NCBI RefSeq assembly: GCF_000507765.1 | Contig: NZ_KI669404.1 | Location: 62,001 to 126,000 of the forward strand | DNA from: Streptococcus parasanguinis CC87K | Lineage (GTDB): Bacteria > Bacillota > Bacilli > Lactobacillales > Streptococcaceae | DNA length: 64,000 nucleotides | Direction of reading: 5' to 3' | Part shown: positions 53,328-64,000 of the stretch, piece by piece | Position numbering within the stretch: position 1 is the stretch's first letter | How the letters are laid out: the number at the start of each line of letters is the position of its first letter | Program-made: the position numbers and the translations under genes | The notes under the pieces: model-generated | The model's input: only the letters and a program-made list of their open reading frames with translations | Told to the model about the DNA's origin: nothing | Database searches by the model: none

Positions 53328-54197
53328 TTATTCAGTTTCATGGCTTGGATGGCCTGTAAAATGGCGAGGCCCTTGTTTAATCTGCTTGATTTGATCATAA
53401 AAGGCAATTTGGCAGTTGATAAAGTAAGGCATGGTATAAAAGCCGATGACATCGCGCGTGAAGTAATTCAAGAAGTACCAACCAACCAAGGTTAGATCGA
53501 GCACCAAGCGATTGCTGCGGAACCCTTTCATGGTTTCACGACTTTGGCGAAGGACTCCAAAGGCTCCCTTGTAGTCGCCGTCTCGTAATTGCTCATAGAG
53601 GATCAATTCGACCAGGCTAAGACTGTAGTATTGTGGCAGGTAAAAGAGGAGGCCAATCAGGCCAAGTATGACACCAGCAGTCATCAGAGGCATTTGTTGC
53701 ATGAGAGATTGGAATTCAGGACTGGAAGCACTCAGAGTGCTAGGGTTGCCCACCTTATCGTAGATCGCCAAAAATCGAATGCTAGCGTAGGTGCTGATGA
53801 GACTCCCCACATAGAGGATGAGTCCCCATAAAAAGAGGACGGCTTGCTTCAAGATCAAGGTGGCAAATACAGAGGTAAAGCGATCTTGTTTAAAGATATC
53901 TAACACACGTGTTCGGTGTTCGATCTTGGGATTAATCGTATCTAAATAGCTAAAAGTCGCACCGACCACTAAAATGGAGATGACAAAGGAGACGACAGAA
54001 GGAAAGAGTTGCCGCTGGATCATGTAGATACTTGCTTGCTGCAAGGTCATATCCGGTAGTAGATCGACCAGATCTTGCCCACTTAAGAGGAAGTTAGCAA
54101 GAATGGTCAACAGGACCGGAAGAGCAAAAAGGATAGCTAAGCCCGGTTGCTGGACTTGCATGGTACGTGCCCGGAGGCGAATCAGTTTAAGGTTCAT
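53328..54197 (-). CDS. DUF975 membrane protein
   Basis: The protein has about five transmembrane segments and matches DUF975: MNLKLIRLRARTMQVQQPGLAILFALPVLL at the N-terminus and YYSLSLVELILYEQLRDGDYKGAFGVLRQSRETMKGFRSNRLVLDL near the C-terminus. ATG 54197 (MNLKL) has a weak AGAGAG upstream; ATG 54215 (MKRVSS) is possible. Function unknown, divergent from tgt. Confidence 0.85.
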   Translation of the reverse strand: MNLKLIRLRARTMQVQQPGLAILFALPVLLTILANFLLSGQDLVDLLPDMTLQQASIYMIQRQLFPSVVSFVISILVVGATFSYLDTINPKIEHRTRVLDIFKQDRFTSVFATLILKQAVLFLWGLILYVGSLISTYASIRFLAIYDKVGNPSTLSASSPEFQSLMQQMPLMTAGVILGLIGLLFYLPQYYSLSLVELILYEQLRDGDYKGAFGVLRQSRETMKGFRSNRLVLDLTLVGWYFLNYFTRDVIGFYTMPYFINCQIAFYDQIKQIKQGPRHFTGHPSHETE

Positions 54198-54260
54198 AGA
54201 TGACACTCTCTTCATAGTAGTACTTTTTATTATAACATAAGTCCGTGACAGAGCCGGTAA

Positions 54261-55490
<1,230 letters not shown>

Positions 55491-55547
55491 AAATAGATAA
55501 ATAGGAAGAAAAAAGACTACATCCATCTGAGAATAATAGGAATAACT

Positions 55548-55668
55548 GCTAGACGCAGTAGTTGATTGGTATCTTTGTTCGCTTGTTAAGCTCCAAAGAT
55601 AACCTAATCAACTGTGCGGGGGCGAGACGACGAACAAATTGGATATAAATTTGTTCTGTCTCGCTCCC
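55548..55668. repeat. Dispersed type 2 repeat, copy c (reverse orientation)
   Basis: Read on the minus strand it runs GGGAGCGAGACAGAAC, GTTCGTCGTCTCGCCCCCG, CACAGTTGATTAGG, then CCAATCAACTACTGCGTC. The same order is seen at 33000-33125 and 4440-4571. On the plus strand the last hairpin followed by TTTTT could terminate tgt. Confidence 0.75.
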
Positions 55669-55757
55669 TTTTTCCTATATAATAGCAACTTTTTTAGCAC
55701 TCTATTTCTTTCGAAAACACTTTCATCAAAAAAACGAAAAAAATCTTCTCAAATCCC

Positions 55758-55922
55758 TTGCATTGGGCCTTTGTTTGTGTTAAACTACTATGGTGCTGTG
55801 AAAAACAGCTATTAGCTTTGATGCAAGAGGTTGCGACACGCTCGGTTGCATTGCCACGCAACGCGCGTCGGTTTTCTTGTGGAGCTAGCCTATTATCTTA
55901 AATAGACGAAAAGGAGAAAAAG
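55758..55922 (+). promoter_or_regulatory. Promoter and structured leader of the S10 operon
   Basis: TTGCAT and TAAACT, spaced 17 bp (55758-55786), form the promoter. The leader of about 130 nt holds GCAAGAGGTTGCGACACGC, CGGTTGCATTGCCACGC and GCGCGTCGGTTTTCTTG, which can fold into several stems. Autogenous control by L4 or another r-protein is likely by analogy, but not shown by the sequence. Confidence 0.7.
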
Positions 55923-56231
55923 ATGGCAAACAAAAAAATCCGCATCCGTTTGAAAGCGTACGAACACCGTACACTCGACACAGCGGCTGCAAAAATCGTA
56001 GAATCAGCTACTCGTACAGGTGCACAAGTTGCGGGTCCAATCCCACTTCCAACTGAGCGTAGCCTCTACACAATCATTCGTGCGACTCACAAATACAAAG
56101 ATTCTCGCGAACAATTCGAAATGCGTACACACAAACGTTTGATCGACATCATCAACCCAACTCAAAAAACAGTTGACGCTTTGATGAAATTGGATCTTCC
56201 AAGTGGTGTAAACGTAGAAATCAAACTTTAA
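55923..56231 (+). CDS. rpsJ: 30S ribosomal protein S10
   Basis: The 102-residue uS10 ([26 protein letters not shown]...) also serves transcription antitermination as NusE. It is the first gene of the operon. AAAAGGAG precedes the start. Confidence 0.98.
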   Translation: MANKKIRIRLKAYEHRTLDTAAAKIVESATRTGAQVAGPIPLPTERSLYTIIRATHKYKDSREQFEMRTHKRLIDIINPTQKTVDALMKLDLPSGVNVEIKL

Positions 56232-56312
56232 TCTAAAGCTTGATCTAGAGCATAAAAAACGCTCGTTAAAAACTTTTTGAATAAAAAACTATAGAAAAGG
56301 AACTATTTTCTC

Positions 56313-56939
56313 ATGACAAAAGGAATCTTAGGGAAAAAAGTGGGAATGACTCAAATCTTCACTGAAGCTGGCGAATTGATCCCTGTAACAGTTATCGAAG
56401 CAACTCCAAACGTTGTTCTTCAAGTTAAAACTGTTGAAACAGATGGTTACAACGCTATCCAAGTTGGTTTCGATGACAAACGCGAAGTATTGAGCAACAA
56501 ACCTGCTAAAGGACATGTAGCAAAAGCTAACACGGCTCCTAAGCGCTTCATTCGTGAATTCAAAAACGTTGAAGGCTTGGAAGTTGGTGCTGAAATCACA
56601 GTTGACACTTTCGAAGCTGGAGACATTGTTGATGTAACTGGTACTTCTAAAGGTAAAGGTTTCCAAGGTGTTATCAAACGCCACGGACAATCACGTGGAC
56701 CTATGGCTCACGGTTCTCGTTACCACCGTCGTCCAGGTTCTATGGGACCTGTTGCACCTAACCGCGTATTCAAAGGTAAAAACCTTGCAGGACGCATGGG
56801 TGGCGATCGTGTAACAATTCAAAACCTTGAAGTTGTACAAGTTGTTCCAGAAAAGAACGTTATCCTTATCAAAGGTAACGTACCAGGTGCTAAGAAATCT
56901 CTTATCACTATCAAGTCAGCAGTTAAAGCTGGTAAATAA
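56313..56939 (+). CDS. rplC: 50S ribosomal protein L3
   Basis: The 208-residue uL3 ([20 protein letters not shown]... [21 protein letters not shown]) binds near the peptidyl transferase centre. Its extended loop contains the Gln that is commonly methylated. Confidence 0.98.
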   Translation: MTKGILGKKVGMTQIFTEAGELIPVTVIEATPNVVLQVKTVETDGYNAIQVGFDDKREVLSNKPAKGHVAKANTAPKRFIREFKNVEGLEVGAEITVDTFEAGDIVDVTGTSKGKGFQGVIKRHGQSRGPMAHGSRYHRRPGSMGPVAPNRVFKGKNLAGRMGGDRVTIQNLEVVQVVPEKNVILIKGNVPGAKKSLITIKSAVKAGK

Positions 56940-56963
56940 TAAGGAAAGGGGAATACAGTCAAA

Positions 56964-57587
56964 ATGGCAAATGTAACATTATTCGACCAAACTGGTAAAC
57001 AAGCGGGCGAAGTTGTTCTTAACGATGCGATCTTTGGTATCGAACCAAACCAAGCAGTTGTATTTGATGTGATCATCAGCCAACGTGCTAGCCTTCGTCA
57101 AGGAACTCACGCAGTTAAAAACCGTTCAGCCGTTTCAGGTGGCGGACGCAAACCATGGCGTCAAAAAGGAACTGGACGTGCTCGTCAAGGTTCTATCCGC
57201 TCTCCACAATGGCGTGGTGGTGGAATTGTCTTCGGACCAACTCCACGTAGCTATGCGTACAAACTTCCTCAAAAAGTTCGTCGCCTTGCACTTAAATCTG
57301 TTTACTCAGAAAAAGTTGCTGAAAACAAATTTGTAGCCGTTGATTCTCTTGAATTTACAGCTCCAAAAACTGCTGAATTTGCAAAAGTTCTTGCAGCTTT
57401 GAGCATCGATTCTAAAGTCCTTGTTATTCTTGAAGAAGGAAATGAATTCGCAGCTCTTTCAGCTCGTAACCTTCCAAACGTGAAAGTTGCGACTGCTACA
57501 ACTGCAAGTGTTCTTGACATCGCAAATAGTGACAAACTTCTTGTTACTCAAGCAGCTATCTCTAAAATCGAGGAGGTTCTTGCATAA
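56964..57587 (+). CDS. rplD: 50S ribosomal protein L4
   Basis: The 207-residue uL4 has the long tunnel loop at about residues 45-100 ([24 protein letters not shown]). It is the known autoregulator of S10 operons in other bacteria. It overlaps rplW by 1 bp. Confidence 0.98.
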   Translation: MANVTLFDQTGKQAGEVVLNDAIFGIEPNQAVVFDVIISQRASLRQGTHAVKNRSAVSGGGRKPWRQKGTGRARQGSIRSPQWRGGGIVFGPTPRSYAYKLPQKVRRLALKSVYSEKVAENKFVAVDSLEFTAPKTAEFAKVLAALSIDSKVLVILEEGNEFAALSARNLPNVKVATATTASVLDIANSDKLLVTQAAISKIEEVLA

Positions 57588-57883
57588 TGAATTTGTATGA
57601 TGTTATCAAAAAACCTGTTATCACTGAAAAGTCAATGGCTCAACTTGAAGCAGGCAAATATGTATTTGAAGTTGACACTCGCGCTCACAAACTTTTGATC
57701 AAACAAGCTGTTGAAGCTGCGTTTGAAGGTGTAAAAGTTGCGAATGTGAACACTGTAAACGTAAAACCTAAAGCAAAACGCGTTGGACGTTACACTGGTT
57801 TTACTTCAAAAACTAAAAAAGCTATCATCACGCTTGCAGCTGATTCTAAAGCAATCGAGTTGTTTGCTACTGAAGCTGAATAA
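57587..57883 (+). CDS. rplW: 50S ribosomal protein L23
   Basis: The 98-residue uL23 ([27 protein letters not shown]) lies at the tunnel exit and docks SRP and trigger factor. GAGGTTC is the binding site within the end of rplD. Confidence 0.97.
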   Translation: MNLYDVIKKPVITEKSMAQLEAGKYVFEVDTRAHKLLIKQAVEAAFEGVKVANVNTVNVKPKAKRVGRYTGFTSKTKKAIITLAADSKAIELFATEAE

Positions 57884-57900
57884 TCTAAGGAGGAAATATC

Positions 57901-58734
57901 GTGGGAATTCGTGTTTATAAACCAACAACAAACGGTCGCCGTAATATGACTTCTTTGGATTTCGCTGAAATCACAACAAACACACCTGAGAAAACTTTGC
58001 TTGTTTCTCTTAAAAACAAAGCAGGTCGTAACAACAACGGTCGTATCACTGTTCGTCACCAAGGTGGTGGACACAAACGTCATTACCGTTTGATCGATTT
58101 CAAACGTAACAAAGATGGAGTTGAAGCAGTCGTTAAAACGATCGAATACGATCCAAACCGCTCAGCTAACATCGCGCTTGTACACTACACTGACGGTGTG
58201 AAAGCTTACATCATCGCCCCTAAAGGTCTTGAAGTAGGTCAACGTATCGTATCAGGACCAGAAGCAGATATCAAAGTCGGAAACGCTCTTCCACTTGCTA
58301 ACATCCCAGTTGGTACTTTGATCCACAACATCGAATTGAAACCTGGTAAAGGTGGAGAATTGGTACGTGCTGCTGGAGCTTCTGCTCAAGTATTGGGTTC
58401 TGAAGGTAAATATGTACTTGTTCGTCTTCAATCAGGCGAAGTTCGTATGATTCTTGGAACTTGCCGTGCTACAGTTGGTGTTGTCGGAAACGAACAACAT
58501 GGACTTGTAAACCTTGGTAAAGCGGGACGTAACCGCTGGAAAGGTGTTCGCCCTACAGTTCGTGGTTCTGTAATGAACCCGAATGATCACCCACACGGTG
58601 GTGGTGAAGGTAAAGCACCAGTTGGACGTAAAGCGCCATCTACTCCTTGGGGTAAACCTGCGCTTGGTCTTAAAACTCGTAACAAGAAAGCGAAATCTGA
58701 CAAACTTATCGTTCGTCGTCGCAACCAAAAATAA
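57901..58734 (+). CDS. rplB: 50S ribosomal protein L2, GTG start
   Basis: The 277-residue uL2 has a GTG start at 57901 behind [23 protein letters not shown] and the [15 protein letters not shown] loop with the important His are present. It is essential for peptidyl transferase and subunit association. Confidence 0.98.
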   Translation: MGIRVYKPTTNGRRNMTSLDFAEITTNTPEKTLLVSLKNKAGRNNNGRITVRHQGGGHKRHYRLIDFKRNKDGVEAVVKTIEYDPNRSANIALVHYTDGVKAYIIAPKGLEVGQRIVSGPEADIKVGNALPLANIPVGTLIHNIELKPGKGGELVRAAGASAQVLGSEGKYVLVRLQSGEVRMILGTCRATVGVVGNEQHGLVNLGKAGRNRWKGVRPTVRGSVMNPNDHPHGGGEGKAPVGRKAPSTPWGKPALGLKTRNKKAKSDKLIVRRRNQK

Positions 58735-58772
58735 TCATAAGCAACTAGCTTACACTTTCCGCCAGCTCGGTA

Positions 58773-58789
58773 GCGCTGCATAGCAGCGC
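58773..58789. other. Hairpin between rplB and rpsS
   Basis: GCGCTGC-ATA-GCAGCGC in a 96-bp gap, unusually long for this operon, between rplB and rpsS. It lacks a T run and so is probably a processing or regulatory hairpin, not a terminator. Confidence 0.6.
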
Positions 58790-58830
58790 AAGCCGCTGTG
58801 GTACTAAATTTTAAAGGAGAAAATTACAAA

Positions 58831-59112
58831 ATGGGACGTAGTCTTAAAAAAGGACCTTTCGTCGATGAGCATTTGATGAAAAAAGTTGAAGCTCAAGCAA
58901 ACGACGAAAAGAAAAAAGTAATTAAAACTTGGTCACGTCGTTCAACGATCTTCCCAAGTTTCATCGGATACACTATCGCAGTTTATGATGGACGTAAACA
59001 TGTGCCTGTTTACATCCAAGAAGACATGGTAGGTCACAAGCTTGGTGAATTTGCACCAACTCGTACTTACAAAGGTCACGCGGCAGACGACAAGAAGACA
59101 CGTAGAAAATAA
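58831..59112 (+). CDS. rpsS: 30S ribosomal protein S19
   Basis: The 93-residue uS19 starts at 58831 ([16 protein letters not shown]) behind AAAGGAG. The longer frame from 58798 is not used. It contacts tRNA and the subunit bridge in the 30S head. Confidence 0.97.
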
Positions 59113-59123
59113 GGAGAACATAA

Positions 59124-59468
59124 ATGGCAGAAATTACTTCAGCTAAAGCAATGGCTCGTACAGTGCGTGTTTCACCTCGTAAATCACGTCTTGTTCTTGA
59201 CAACATCCGTGGTAAAAGCGTAGCCGATGCCATCGCTATTTTGACATTCACACCAAACAAAGCTGCAGGGATCATCCTTAAAGTGTTGAACTCAGCAGTA
59301 GCAAACGCTGAAAACAACTTTGGTTTGGAAAAAGCTAACTTGGTAGTATCTGAAGCATTCGCAAACGAAGGACCAACAATGAAACGTTTCCGTCCACGTG
59401 CGAAAGGTTCAGCTTCACCAATCAACAAACGTACAGCTCACATCACAGTAGCTGTTGCAGAAAAATAA
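59124..59468 (+). CDS. rplV: 50S ribosomal protein L22
   Basis: The 114-residue uL22 has the tunnel hairpin near [25 protein letters not shown]. It is a macrolide-associated site. AAGGAG precedes the start. Confidence 0.98.
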   Translation: MAEITSAKAMARTVRVSPRKSRLVLDNIRGKSVADAIAILTFTPNKAAGIILKVLNSAVANAENNFGLEKANLVVSEAFANEGPTMKRFRPRAKGSASPINKRTAHITVAVAEK

Positions 59469-59480
59469 GGAGGTAAACTC

Positions 59481-60134
59481 GTGGGTCAAAAAGTACATCC
59501 AATTGGTATGCGTGTTGGTATCATCCGTGATTGGGATGCCAAATGGTATGCTGAAAAAGAATACGCGGATTACCTTCATGAAGATCTTGCAATCCGTAAA
59601 TTCATTCAAAAAGAATTGGCTGACGCAGCCGTTTCAACTATTGAAATCGAACGCGCAGTAAACAAAGTTAACGTTTCTCTTCACACTGCTAAACCAGGTA
59701 TGGTTATCGGTAAAGGTGGAGCAAACGTTGATGCACTTCGTGCAGCTCTTAACAAATTGACTGGTAAACAAGTACACATCAACATCATTGAGATCAAACG
59801 TCCTGACTTGGATGCTCACCTTGTTGGTGAAGGAATCGCTCGTCAATTGGAACAACGTGTTGCTTTCCGTCGTGCACAAAAACAAGCAATCCAACGTGCT
59901 ATGCGTGCTGGAGCTAAAGGAATCAAAACTCAAGTATCAGGTCGTTTGAACGGTGCAGATATTGCCCGTGCAGAAGGATACTCTGAAGGAACTGTTCCAC
60001 TCCACACACTTCGCGCTGATATCGATTACGCTTGGGAAGAAGCAGACACTACTTACGGTAAACTTGGTGTTAAAGTATGGATCTACCGTGGTGAAGTTCT
60101 TCCGGCTCGTAAAGACGCTAAAGGAGGTAAATAA
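59481..60134 (+). CDS. rpsC: 30S ribosomal protein S3, GTG start
   Basis: The 217-residue uS3 starts at GTG 59481 ([13 protein letters not shown]) after AAGGAGG. The KH domain has [13 protein letters not shown]. It lies at the mRNA entry tunnel. Confidence 0.98.
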   Translation: MGQKVHPIGMRVGIIRDWDAKWYAEKEYADYLHEDLAIRKFIQKELADAAVSTIEIERAVNKVNVSLHTAKPGMVIGKGGANVDALRAALNKLTGKQVHINIIEIKRPDLDAHLVGEGIARQLEQRVAFRRAQKQAIQRAMRAGAKGIKTQVSGRLNGADIARAEGYSEGTVPLHTLRADIDYAWEEADTTYGKLGVKVWIYRGEVLPARKDAKGGK

Positions 60135-60137
60135 CCA

Positions 60138-60551
60138 ATGTTAGTACCTAAACGTGTAAAACACCGTCGCGAATTCCGTGGTAAAATGCGCGGTGAAGCA
60201 AAAGGTGGAAAAGAAGTAGCATTCGGTGAATACGGTCTTCAAGCTACAACTAGCCACTGGATCACAAACCGTCAAATCGAAGCTGCTCGTATCGCCATGA
60301 CTCGTTACATGAAACGTGGTGGTAAAGTTTGGATTAAGATTTTCCCACACAAATCATACACCGCTAAAGCTATCGGGGTACGTATGGGATCTGGTAAAGG
60401 GGCTCCTGAAGGTTGGGTAGCACCAGTTAAACGTGGTAAAGTGATGTTCGAAATCGCTGGTGTATCTGAAGAGATCGCACGCGAAGCACTTCGTCTTGCT
60501 AGCCACAAATTGCCAGTTAAAACTAAATTTGTGAAACGTGAAGCAGAATAA
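60138..60551 (+). CDS. rplP: 50S ribosomal protein L16
   Basis: The 137-residue uL16 ([21 protein letters not shown]) sits at the A-site side of the 50S subunit. It starts 3 bp after rpsC. Confidence 0.98.
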   Translation: MLVPKRVKHRREFRGKMRGEAKGGKEVAFGEYGLQATTSHWITNRQIEAARIAMTRYMKRGGKVWIKIFPHKSYTAKAIGVRMGSGKGAPEGWVAPVKRGKVMFEIAGVSEEIAREALRLASHKLPVKTKFVKREAE

Positions 60552-60560
60552 GGAGAGGTC

Positions 60561-60767
60561 ATGAAACTTACAGAAGTAAAAGAATTTGTTAAAGAACTTC
60601 GTGGTCTTTCTCAAGAAGAACTCGCGAAGCGTGAAAATGAATTGAAGAAAGAATTGTTTGAACTTCGTTTCCAAGCAGCTGCTGGTCAATTGGAACAAAC
60701 TGGACGTTTGAAAGAAGTGAAAAAACAAATCGCTCGTATCAAAACTGTTCAATCAGAAGCTAAATAA
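60561..60767 (+). CDS. rpmC: 50S ribosomal protein L29
   Basis: The 68-residue uL29 ([21 protein letters not shown]) is a small helical protein next to L23 at the tunnel exit. AAGGAGAG precedes the start. Confidence 0.98.
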   Translation: MKLTEVKEFVKELRGLSQEELAKRENELKKELFELRFQAAAGQLEQTGRLKEVKKQIARIKTVQSEAK

Positions 60768-60790
60768 TAGACTAGGGAAGGAGAATTTCA

Positions 60791-61051
60791 ATGGAACGCA
60801 ATAATCGTAAAGTTCTTGTTGGACGCGTTGTGTCTGACAAAATGGACAAAACAATCACAGTTGTAGTTGAAACTAAACGTAACCACCCAGTCTATGGTAA
60901 ACGTATCAACTATTCTAAAAAATACAAAGCTCATGATGAAAACAATGTTGCTAAAGAAGGCGATATCGTTCGTATCATGGAAACTCGTCCGCTTTCAGCT
61001 ACAAAACGCTTCCGTCTTGTAGAAGTCGTTGAAGAAGCGGTCATCATCTAA
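60791..61051 (+). CDS. rpsQ: 30S ribosomal protein S17
   Basis: The 86-residue uS17 ([28 protein letters not shown]) is an OB-fold protein that binds early in 16S rRNA assembly. GAAGGAGAA precedes the start. Confidence 0.98.
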
Positions 61052-61076
61052 TCATACCTGAAAGGAGAAAACGTAA

Positions 61077-61445
61077 ATGATTCAAACAGAAACTCGTTTG
61101 AAAGTCGCTGACAACAGTGGCGCACGCGAAATCTTGACAATCAAAGTTCTTGGTGGTTCAAAACGTAAATTCGCGAGCATCGGTGATGTAATCGTTGCAT
61201 CTGTAAAACAAGCTACTCCTGGTGGTGCGGTTAAGAAAGGTGACGTTGTAAAAGCTGTTATCGTTCGTACTAAATCAGGTGCTCGTCGTAAAGATGGTTC
61301 ATACATCAAGTTCGACGAAAATGCAGCAGTGATCATCCGTGACGACAAAACTCCTCGCGGAACTCGTATCTTTGGTCCAGTTGCACGTGAATTGCGTGAC
61401 GGTGGATTCATGAAGATCGTATCACTTGCTCCAGAAGTACTTTAA
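61077..61445 (+). CDS. rplN: 50S ribosomal protein L14
   Basis: The 122-residue uL14 ([28 protein letters not shown]) opens the spc part of the operon. It lies at the subunit interface and is the RsfS target. Confidence 0.98.
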   Translation: MIQTETRLKVADNSGAREILTIKVLGGSKRKFASIGDVIVASVKQATPGGAVKKGDVVKAVIVRTKSGARRKDGSYIKFDENAAVIIRDDKTPRGTRIFGPVARELRDGGFMKIVSLAPEVL

Positions 61446-61467
61446 TCAATCAAAAACAAACACAGTC

Positions 61468-61496
61468 CCCTGGCTCAGCCAGGGTGCCCATCGGGC
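61468..61496. other. Two hairpins between rplN and rplX
   Basis: CCCTGGC-TCA-GCCAGGG and GCCC-ATC-GGGC follow each other in the 73-bp gap. There is no T run, so a regulatory or processing role for the spc operon is more likely than termination. Confidence 0.6.
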
Positions 61497-61518
61497 GTAA
61501 GAATAAAAGGAGAATAAA

Positions 61519-61824
61519 ATGTTTGTAAAAAAAGGCGACAAAGTTCGCGTTATTGCTGGTAAAGACAAAGGCGTAGAAGCTGTTGTTCTTACTGCTCTTC
61601 CAAAAGTAAATAAAGTTGTTGTAGAAGGTGTAAACATCATTAAGAAACACCAACGTCCAAATAACGAAAACCCTCAAGGTGCGATCGTTGAAAAAGAAGC
61701 TCCAATCCATGCTTCTAACGTTCAAGTTTTGGACAAAAACGGTGTTGCTGGACGTGTTGGCTACAAATTTGTAGACGGCAAAAAAGTTCGCTACAACAAA
61801 AAATCAGGCGAAGTGCTTGACTAA
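61519..61824 (+). CDS. rplX: 50S ribosomal protein L24
   Basis: The 101-residue uL24 has the KOW motif ([22 protein letters not shown]) and starts 50S assembly. AAAAGGAG precedes the start. Confidence 0.98.
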   Translation: MFVKKGDKVRVIAGKDKGVEAVVLTALPKVNKVVVEGVNIIKKHQRPNNENPQGAIVEKEAPIHASNVQVLDKNGVAGRVGYKFVDGKKVRYNKKSGEVLD

Positions 61825-61847
61825 TCACGAAGGAAAGGAGAAGTATA

Positions 61848-62390
61848 ATGGCTAATCGTTTAAAAGAAAAATACCTTAATGAAGTAGTACCATCATTGAC
61901 TGAACAGTTCAACTATTCATCAGTTATGGCTGTGCCAAAAGTTGATAAAATCGTTTTGAACATGGGTGTTGGTGATGCAGTATCAAATGCTAAGAACCTT
62001 GAAAAAGCTGCTGAAGAGCTTGCTTTGATCTCAGGTCAAAAACCATTGATCACTAAGGCTAAAAAATCAATCGCCGGCTTCCGTCTTCGTGAAGGTGTTG
62101 CGATCGGTGCAAAAGTTACCCTTCGTGGTGAACGTATGTACGAATTCTTGGATAAATTGGTAACAGTTTCACTTCCACGTGTACGTGACTTCCATGGTGT
62201 TCCAACAAAATCATTTGATGGACGCGGAAACTACACACTTGGTGTGAAAGAACAATTGATCTTCCCAGAAATCAACTTTGATGATGTTGATAAAACTCGT
62301 GGTTTGGATATCGTAATCGTAACTACAGCGAACACAGACGAAGAATCACGTGCATTGCTTACTGGCCTCGGTATGCCGTTTGCAAAATAA
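61848..62390 (+). CDS. rplE: 50S ribosomal protein L5
   Basis: The 180-residue uL5 ([22 protein letters not shown]) binds 5S rRNA and contacts P-site tRNA. AAAGGAG precedes the start. Confidence 0.98.
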   Translation: MANRLKEKYLNEVVPSLTEQFNYSSVMAVPKVDKIVLNMGVGDAVSNAKNLEKAAEELALISGQKPLITKAKKSIAGFRLREGVAIGAKVTLRGERMYEFLDKLVTVSLPRVRDFHGVPTKSFDGRGNYTLGVKEQLIFPEINFDDVDKTRGLDIVIVTTANTDEESRALLTGLGMPFAK

Positions 62391-62407
62391 TATAGGAGGT
62401 AAAACTA

Positions 62408-62593
62408 ATGGCTAAAAAATCTATGATTGCTAAGAACAAACGCCCAGCGAAGTTCTCTACTCAAGCATACACTCGCTGTGAACGTTGTGGACGTCCACAC
62501 TCAGTTTACCGCAAGTTTAAACTTTGCCGTGTTTGCTTCCGTGAATTGGCATACAAAGGTCAAATCCCAGGTGTCACAAAAGCATCTTGGTAA
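62408..62593 (+). CDS. rpsN: 30S ribosomal protein S14, zinc-binding type
   Basis: The 61-residue uS14 has the two pairs CERC and CRVC (residues 24-27 and 40-43), so it is the zinc form. It contrasts with the zinc-free L32 and L33 in this window. AGGAGG precedes the start. Confidence 0.97.
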   Translation: MAKKSMIAKNKRPAKFSTQAYTRCERCGRPHSVYRKFKLCRVCFRELAYKGQIPGVTKASW

Positions 62594-62598
62594 TTTAA

Positions 62599-62699
62599 GA
62601 TATCAAGGGCGTTAAAACTCCAAGTGAAAATAGGAAACTTGACGAAGAAACTTTAGTTTCTAGGAAAGTTTATCTTTTTCACACAGAGTTTAGCCCGGG
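62599..62699. repeat. Type 1 dispersed repeat inside the spc operon
   Basis: It begins 5 bp after the rpsN stop. Blocks GATATCAAGGGCGTTAAA, CAAGTGAAAATAGGAAAC, GAAAGTTTATCTTTTTCAC, and AGTTTAGCCC correspond to 4308-4405 in order. The space to rpsH is thereby 283 bp, much larger than normal; the remaining 62700-62876 holds only short inverted sequences and the rpsH binding site. Confidence 0.75.
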
Positions 62700-62876
62700 T
62701 TCAGTTGGGCTTGCCAATTTGAACACGAGCTACAGCTTTGGCAAAAAAGACCAATTTTCTTTGGAGCATCGCTCCTGCATCAAATTGCCTATTTTTGCTC
62801 TCGCTGTTACGCTCTCTGTATCATGTATTAACTAGCAAGTGCAACTTGCAAACTACTAGTAAGAGGAGAAATTATA

Positions 62877-63275
62877 ATGGTTATGACTGACCCAATCGCA
62901 GACTTCCTTACACGTATTCGTAACGCTAACCAAGCAAAACACGAAGTACTTGAAGTACCTGCATCAAACATCAAAAAAGGGATTGCTGAAATCCTTAAAC
63001 GCGAAGGTTTTGTAAAAAACGTTGAATTCATCGAAGATGACAAACAAGGTATCATCCGTGTATTCTTGAAATATGGACAAAACGGTGAAAAAGTTATCAC
63101 AAACTTGAAACGTGTATCTAAACCAGGTTTGCGTGTTTACAAAAAACGTGAAGATCTTCCAAAAGTTCTTAACGGACTTGGAATTGCTATCCTTTCAACT
63201 TCTGAAGGTTTGCTTACTGATAAAGAAGCACGCCAAAAGAACGTTGGTGGGGAAGTTATCGCTTACGTTTGGTAA
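62877..63275 (+). CDS. rpsH: 30S ribosomal protein S8
   Basis: The 132-residue uS8 ([30 protein letters not shown]) binds 16S rRNA helix 21 and represses spc operons in other bacteria. The start has AAGAGGAG. The 189-bp gap to rplF (63276-63464) holds no gene; it contains short AT-rich inverted repeats only. Confidence 0.98.
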   Translation: MVMTDPIADFLTRIRNANQAKHEVLEVPASNIKKGIAEILKREGFVKNVEFIEDDKQGIIRVFLKYGQNGEKVITNLKRVSKPGLRVYKKREDLPKVLNGLGIAILSTSEGLLTDKEARQKNVGGEVIAYVW

Positions 63276-63464
63276 TATTTAGCTCCCAATTTCGTTGTGA
63301 CTCTTCGTTGTTGTCTCTTGTCTAACCCAAAGTTATGTCTGTGAGACAATGCCTCGATTCACTTAGAAAATGAGACCTAAACATTAACTTTTAAATCAAA
63401 AAGATTTAAACCCCGTGAAAACTGGCCCGCAAAGGCCTGACAATTTAACAGGAGAATAAAAAAC

Positions 63465-64000
63465 ATGTCACGTATTGGTAATAAAGTTATCGTGTTGCCT
63501 GCTGGTGTTGAAATCACTAACAATGACAACGTTGTAACTGTAAAAGGACCTAAAGGAGAACTTACTCGTACGTTCTCAAAAGATATTGAAATCCGTGTGG
63601 AAGGTACTGAAGTAACACTTCACCGTCCAAACGATTCAAAAGAAATGAAAACAATCCACGGAACAACTCGTGCCCTTTTGAACAACATGGTTACTGGTGT
63701 ATCAGAAGGATTCAAGAAAGAACTTGAAATGCGCGGGGTTGGATACCGTGCACAACTTCAAGGATCAAAACTTGTTTTGGCTGTTGGTAAATCACACCCA
63801 GACGAAGTTGAAGCTCCAGAAGGAATTACTTTTGAACTTCCAAACCCAACAACAATCGTTGTTAGCGGAATTTCAAAAGAAGTAGTTGGTCAAACAGCTG
63901 CTTATGTACGTAGCCTTCGTTCACCTGAACCATACAAAGGTAAAGGGATCCGTTATGTTGGTGAATACGTTCGCCGCAAAGAAGGTAAAACAGGTAAATA
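63465..64000 (+). CDS. rplF: 50S ribosomal protein L6, stop codon cut by window end
   Basis: The 178-residue uL6 begins [17 protein letters not shown] behind CAGGAG and ends RRKEGKTGK. Only the last base of the stop codon (TA of TAA) is outside the window, so the protein is complete. The sequence has both L6 repeats, with [25 protein letters not shown] at the C-terminal part. Confidence 0.97.
   Translation, partial: MSRIGNKVIVLPAGVEITNNDNVVTVKGPKGELTRTFSKDIEIRVEGTEVTLHRPNDSKEMKTIHGTTRALLNNMVTGVSEGFKKELEMRGVGYRAQLQGSKLVLAVGKSHPDEVEAPEGITFELPNPTTIVVSGISKEVVGQTAAYVRSLRSPEPYKGKGIRYVGEYVRRKEGKTGK

Noticed and set aside
58735..58830. tRNA-like stretch between rplB and rpsS
   Set aside because: The GC-rich hairpin does not continue into a cloverleaf; no anticodon, D or T arm can be placed.

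Overview
The window is a chromosomal segment of a Streptococcus, most likely of the sanguinis/parasanguinis/mitis type. The evidence is the V-type ATPase genes, the CiaR-dependent small RNAs, a CodY-like box at ilvD, a T-box trp operon, a WalR-type LysM protein, and the S10-spc ribosomal operon with GTG-started rplB and rpsC. I do not assign a species.

Layout. 1-4306: the end of a GNAT gene, then ntpA-ntpB-ntpD of a V-type ATPase. 4307-10870: nested intergenic repeats, a LysM wall protein, an MFS exporter, an Rgg-like regulator divergent from a small membrane protein, and an sdpR-sdpI-like pair. Two near-identical Cia-dependent small RNAs (csRNAs) also lie here. 10816-14484: a 3.6-kb AT-rich island bracketed by an exact 55-bp direct repeat. 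It holds two genes resembling the Nmad2 and Nmad3 nucleotide-modification-associated families, a DnaQ-like protein with a degraded active site, and a divergent WYL regulator cut by one in-frame stop. 14485-16480: remnants of an IS30-family insertion sequence around two accessory genes, one of them DUF1643. 16588-29374: an integrative mobilizable element in the 3' end of rpmG. It has a tyrosine integrase, an excisionase-like HTH, a pMV158-type Rep with a matching nick site in a hairpin loop upstream, an FtsK/TcpA-like ATPase, and an LPXTG surface-exclusion-like protein. It also has XRE and sigma-like regulators, small membrane genes and a DUF2971 cargo gene. Extra copies of the element's end sequence suggest that several elements accumulated here.

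29357-55490 is core chromosome: rpmG-rpmF, an SPFH protein, ilvD, a PyrR-attenuated uracil permease, a DUF59 protein, hisS and thrC, a MATE exporter with a HAD phosphatase, a third csRNA, and a MarR/DUF1304 pair. These are followed by the T-box-controlled trpE-trpGD-trpC-trpF-trpB-trpA operon, an alpha-L-fucosidase, a candidate 23-residue peptide gene, polA and tgt. 55758-64000 is the S10-spc operon from rpsJ to rplF, which is cut one base before the end of its stop codon.

The parts most worth a second look are the 10.9-14.4 kb island, the Rep/nick-site element with its accreted ends, the three csRNA genes, the trpG-trpD read-through fusion with a retained internal start, and the nested dispersed repeats, one copy of which lies inside the spc operon.
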